This document shows positions 61,456-64,000 of a DNA stretch of 64,000 nt, one piece after another. Below the pieces are notes generated by a model, which saw only the letters and a list, made by a program, of their open reading frames with translations, searched no databases and was not told the origin of the DNA. The position numbers were made by a program, and so were the translations under genes. Within the stretch, counting starts at the first letter, position 1; each line of letters begins with the position of its first letter. This DNA comes from Ferdinandcohnia sp047238305 (GTDB lineage Bacteria > Bacillota > Bacilli > Bacillales > Bacillaceae_L): the NCBI RefSeq assembly GCF_047238305.1, contig NZ_JBDFMO010000001.1, positions 4,402,001 through 4,466,000 on the forward strand. Direction: 5' to 3'.

Positions 61456-63262
61456 TTTTTAACACCCCTGACTCCCTTGGAATATAAATATTAATCTCTG
61501 TCCCTTTTTGAATTTGACTATCTATTTCCATTTGGAATGCCCTACCATAAATGATAAAAAGTCGTTGATATACATTTCCCAATCCAATTCCTGTGAAGGA
61601 CGATTTATTTTTTTTCTTATCTTTTATATCATTGTTCAATAGAATATTACGTATATCTTTCAGTTTCACCTCGTCTATCCCCCGCCCATTATCTCTTATG
61701 ACAATAATAAGATGGTGATTTGAAAAATAGGAAGTTATATGAATAATCCCTCCTTTTGTGCCAAAACCATGAATGATTGCGTTTTCAATAATAGGCTGAA
61801 GAAAAAACCTTGGTACTTCCTCTAATAAAGAATGGGATGATAGATCATTAACCACTTCAACTCTACCTTTATATCGAAAATTCATTAATTTAATATAATG
61901 GTTAACAATATCTACTTCTTCTCTTAACGAAATAAACTCGTTATTTCGGGTAATAGTCATACGTAATAACAATGATAAAGAATGAATTAAGTTAGCAGTC
62001 TCATTATCGCCGTTTAATATATTATTTAAGCGAATTGAATTTAATATATTAAATAAAAAATGTGGATTAATTTGCGCTTGGAGCATCTCAAGTTCAGCTT
62101 TTCTTTTTTCTTTTTCCTCTCTCTTAATTTGAAAAATCATTTCTTCTATTTGATCAAGCATCTCATCGAATGAATAACCTAAAAACTGAATATCACCTTT
62201 CCCTTTAAACTTGGAGCGGACTTTTAAGTTTCCCTTTTCAACTTCTTTTGTTATATAAGTCAATTTCACAATTGGCTTTGTAAGTCTTCTGATCAGTATA
62301 ATTAGTAAAATTAAGAAGATAGCAAAAAAACAATACTGGATTAATAATACATTTCTCGTAAATTTACTAACATCACCAATTATTTCTTTATAAGGTACAA
62401 GACTTACGATGGAATAACCATCAAATGATAGTGGATAACTTACTAAAAGGTAAGTTTCATCATTATAAGTAACAACCGAATGATTGGACGTACTATAGTT
62501 AACCTTTTGTTTAAACCTGAATTCCTTTGATACTTCTTTCTCATTTGTACTTGTAATAATGATTCCTTTCGAATCAACTAACATTATTTCCTGTTTATTT
62601 TGGTAGAATTCCTCGAATATTCTTTTGCTTATCTGTGATTCATTAATACTAATAAGCATATATGCACTATGGTAATCATTCAGCTTCAACTTTCTTGCAA
62701 AGGAAATTAAAAAAGGATTGTTTTCCTTTTGAGATAAGAAGTAAGTAGGATGGATACCAAACCATCTATTTTCATAAAAATTTATTTCAGTCATATTCTC
62801 TAAATTAAATAATTGAAAAAGATTACTCGGATTAAAATCTAATGTAGAATAGTTCGTATAGGAATAACCATTATCCAATAACAACGTAAAATAAAACGGC
62901 GGTAATAATTGAATCGTGCTTTCTAAACTGTTAGAAATTTGGACTGTTGTCAATGCATCTATGTTTTTCAAATTCGAGCTCTTTTGATACAGATTATTTC
63001 TTAAAACATGCTTAATATCTTCATCGAACTGGAGATAATTAGCTAAATATATGAGATCATCAAAATAGTCAGTAAAACTTAAGTCCAATAATCTCAATTC
63101 TTCTTCTATTTGTGCAACAGCCTTGCTTTCTAATTCACCTTTCTTGACAAATTGAAAATAAATAATCGTACTGACGGTAGGTATAAGAATACACAATATT
63201 ACAGAAAAAATAATACTTTGTCTAAAAGTTATGGAATCCCGATTCAACGAAAGACGTTTCAT
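61448..63262 (-). CDS. YesM-type sensor histidine kinase
   Basis: A 604-residue kinase. Membrane helices at about 14-38 and 305-325 enclose a Cache-type sensor domain; HAMP about 325-378; phosphorylated His401 in QINPHFLFN; HATPase with NAIIHGFGTKGG and DNGRGI. It probably senses a sugar or a binding-protein complex outside the cell. First gene of the two-component operon, located between the sulfatase and the decayed regulator. Confidence 0.93.
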   Translation of the reverse strand: MKRLSLNRDSITFRQSIIFSVILCILIPTVSTIIYFQFVKKGELESKAVAQIEEELRLLDLSFTDYFDDLIYLANYLQFDEDIKHVLRNNLYQKSSNLKNIDALTTVQISNSLESTIQLLPPFYFTLLLDNGYSYTNYSTLDFNPSNLFQLFNLENMTEINFYENRWFGIHPTYFLSQKENNPFLISFARKLKLNDYHSAYMLISINESQISKRIFEEFYQNKQEIMLVDSKGIIITSTNEKEVSKEFRFKQKVNYSTSNHSVVTYNDETYLLVSYPLSFDGYSIVSLVPYKEIIGDVSKFTRNVLLIQYCFFAIFLILLIILIRRLTKPIVKLTYITKEVEKGNLKVRSKFKGKGDIQFLGYSFDEMLDQIEEMIFQIKREEKEKRKAELEMLQAQINPHFLFNILNSIRLNNILNGDNETANLIHSLSLLLRMTITRNNEFISLREEVDIVNHYIKLMNFRYKGRVEVVNDLSSHSLLEEVPRFFLQPIIENAIIHGFGTKGGIIHITSYFSNHHLIIVIRDNGRGIDEVKLKDIRNILLNNDIKDKKKNKSSFTGIGLGNVYQRLFIIYGRAFQMEIDSQIQKGTEINIYIPRESGVLKSV

Positions 63263-63473
63263 TACTCTTAACCCCTTTTTTCCATCAGACTATATTGTAT
63301 CCTGAAAAAAATTAATTTGTCTGACAATATACTATAATAATAACCTAGTATACTATATTTAGAAATGAGAATTATCAAATACACGGCTTTTATTTTACTT
63401 AGTACAATTAGAAGGAATCGCAAAAAAATCTCTAATGAAATTACAAAAAAGATTTTTTTGATGTAGATATTTT

Positions 63474-64000
63474 TTATAAATGTATACCTCTTAAATTGCC
63501 ATCACTTGCTAATCTAGCTTTTTTTACGGAACTTATCTTTTTTCCTGAGTTAAGAGGATTTAATTTCATTTCTACTATTGCTCTATCATTATCTCTGTCT
63601 GCTAATATATCTACTAACATATGGCGCCATTTTACAACTTCTGATAACTCAATACTTGTTAAATCATGTAATTCATATGGATCAGAACTAATATTGAATA
63701 AAAGTTCGCACCCATCTTCCTCATACCATATATATTTCCAATTCCCATCTGTTACCATTAATGAACGATGCCCAGGAACACCGATTTCTCCTAAAAGTAT
63801 ATCCCGTACATCTATGTTCTGATCTTTTACGATTGGAAGTAAGCTTCTTCCGTCAACATTGAGCGGAGCTGCAACACCCGCTATATCTAGACATGTTGGT
63901 AAAATATCTTGAAGACCTATTACTGAATCACTCACCATTCCAGGTGCCCAGTTTTCATCAAATATTTTATCTAAATTTCCTCTTATCGGTGGTGTAATAA
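63474..64000 (-). CDS. sulfatase, C-terminal part (runs off the right edge)
   Basis: The frame stays open from the stop at 63474 to the right edge, so this is the C-terminal 175 or so residues of a longer gene. GLQDILPTCLDIAG, DGRSLLPIV and LLGEIGVPGHRSLMVTDGNWKYIWY, followed by LFNISSDPYELHDLTS, are the closing motifs of type I sulfatases. The Cys-containing active site lies outside the window. It is likely the client of the formylglycine-generating enzyme at 57.4 kb. Confidence 0.85.
   Translation of the reverse strand, partial: ITPPIRGNLDKIFDENWAPGMVSDSVIGLQDILPTCLDIAGVAAPLNVDGRSLLPIVKDQNIDVRDILLGEIGVPGHRSLMVTDGNWKYIWYEEDGCELLFNISSDPYELHDLTSIELSEVVKWRHMLVDILADRDNDRAIVEMKLNPLNSGKKISSVKKARLASDGNLRGIHL

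Overview
The window is chromosomal DNA from a low-GC, endospore-forming Bacillaceae. The evidence is an alpha/beta-type small acid-soluble spore protein, SpoVR, YheC/YheD spore-coat ATP-grasp proteins, HemZ, MsmX, a SigY-type sigma operon, YuaF-FloT and strong AGGAGG ribosome binding sites. The gene order of the left third (yhaP-yhaQ, yhzD, yhaR, hemZ, yhaX, yheA, yheB, yheC/yheD, yheE) follows the Bacillus subtilis yha/yhe region. The genus cannot be fixed from the sequence. No rRNA, intact tRNA, CRISPR array, prophage or intact insertion sequence was seen.

Layout. 1-8 kb: an ABC exporter, a fatty-acid degradation set (enoyl-CoA hydratase, acyl-CoA ligase, acyl-CoA dehydrogenase, with a cre-like site) and hemZ. 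8-17 kb: yhaX, yheA, yheB, then four tandem YheC/YheD-family genes and two small genes. 17-25 kb: a PucR/CdaR-like regulator beside msmX, a spore-protein gene with a sigma-G-type promoter and a structured leader, a CNNM/CorC-type membrane protein, a truncated hemoglobin behind an Fnr-type palindrome, and a MoeB/ThiF protein. 24-30 kb: a sigY-yxlCDE-type operon with a matching promoter, yuaF-floT with a SigW-type promoter, and a class A penicillin-binding protein.

30-35 kb holds the least familiar part: a five-gene minus-strand cluster encoding an unknown protein, a BtaA-like aminocarboxypropyl transferase, an acetyltransferase-like protein, a heme-oxygenase-fold diiron oxidase and an HpaB-type flavin monooxygenase. 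It sits behind two inverted GTGTAA-type operators and looks like an uncharacterised small-molecule or lipid pathway. 35-50 kb carries DUF47-Pit phosphate transport, a K+ channel, GTP cyclohydrolase II, a MarR-MFS pair with its palindromic operator, a FluC pair, EcsC, SulP, UspA, SpoVR, YhdC and YhdB.

50-64 kb holds pgcA, glpD and glpK (glpD behind a leader terminator), an HPr paralogue divergent from glpK, a formylglycine-generating enzyme, a stretch of decayed genes, a YesM/YesN-type two-component system, and a sulfatase that runs off the right edge. The formylglycine enzyme and the sulfatase fit one sulfate-ester-degrading system.

Three intergenic tandem arrays stand out. Two unrelated ones share an exact 53-bp period (17 and 5 units) and one has an exact 20-bp period. 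Three copies of an identical 16-mer, two of them in long hairpins, look like REP elements.
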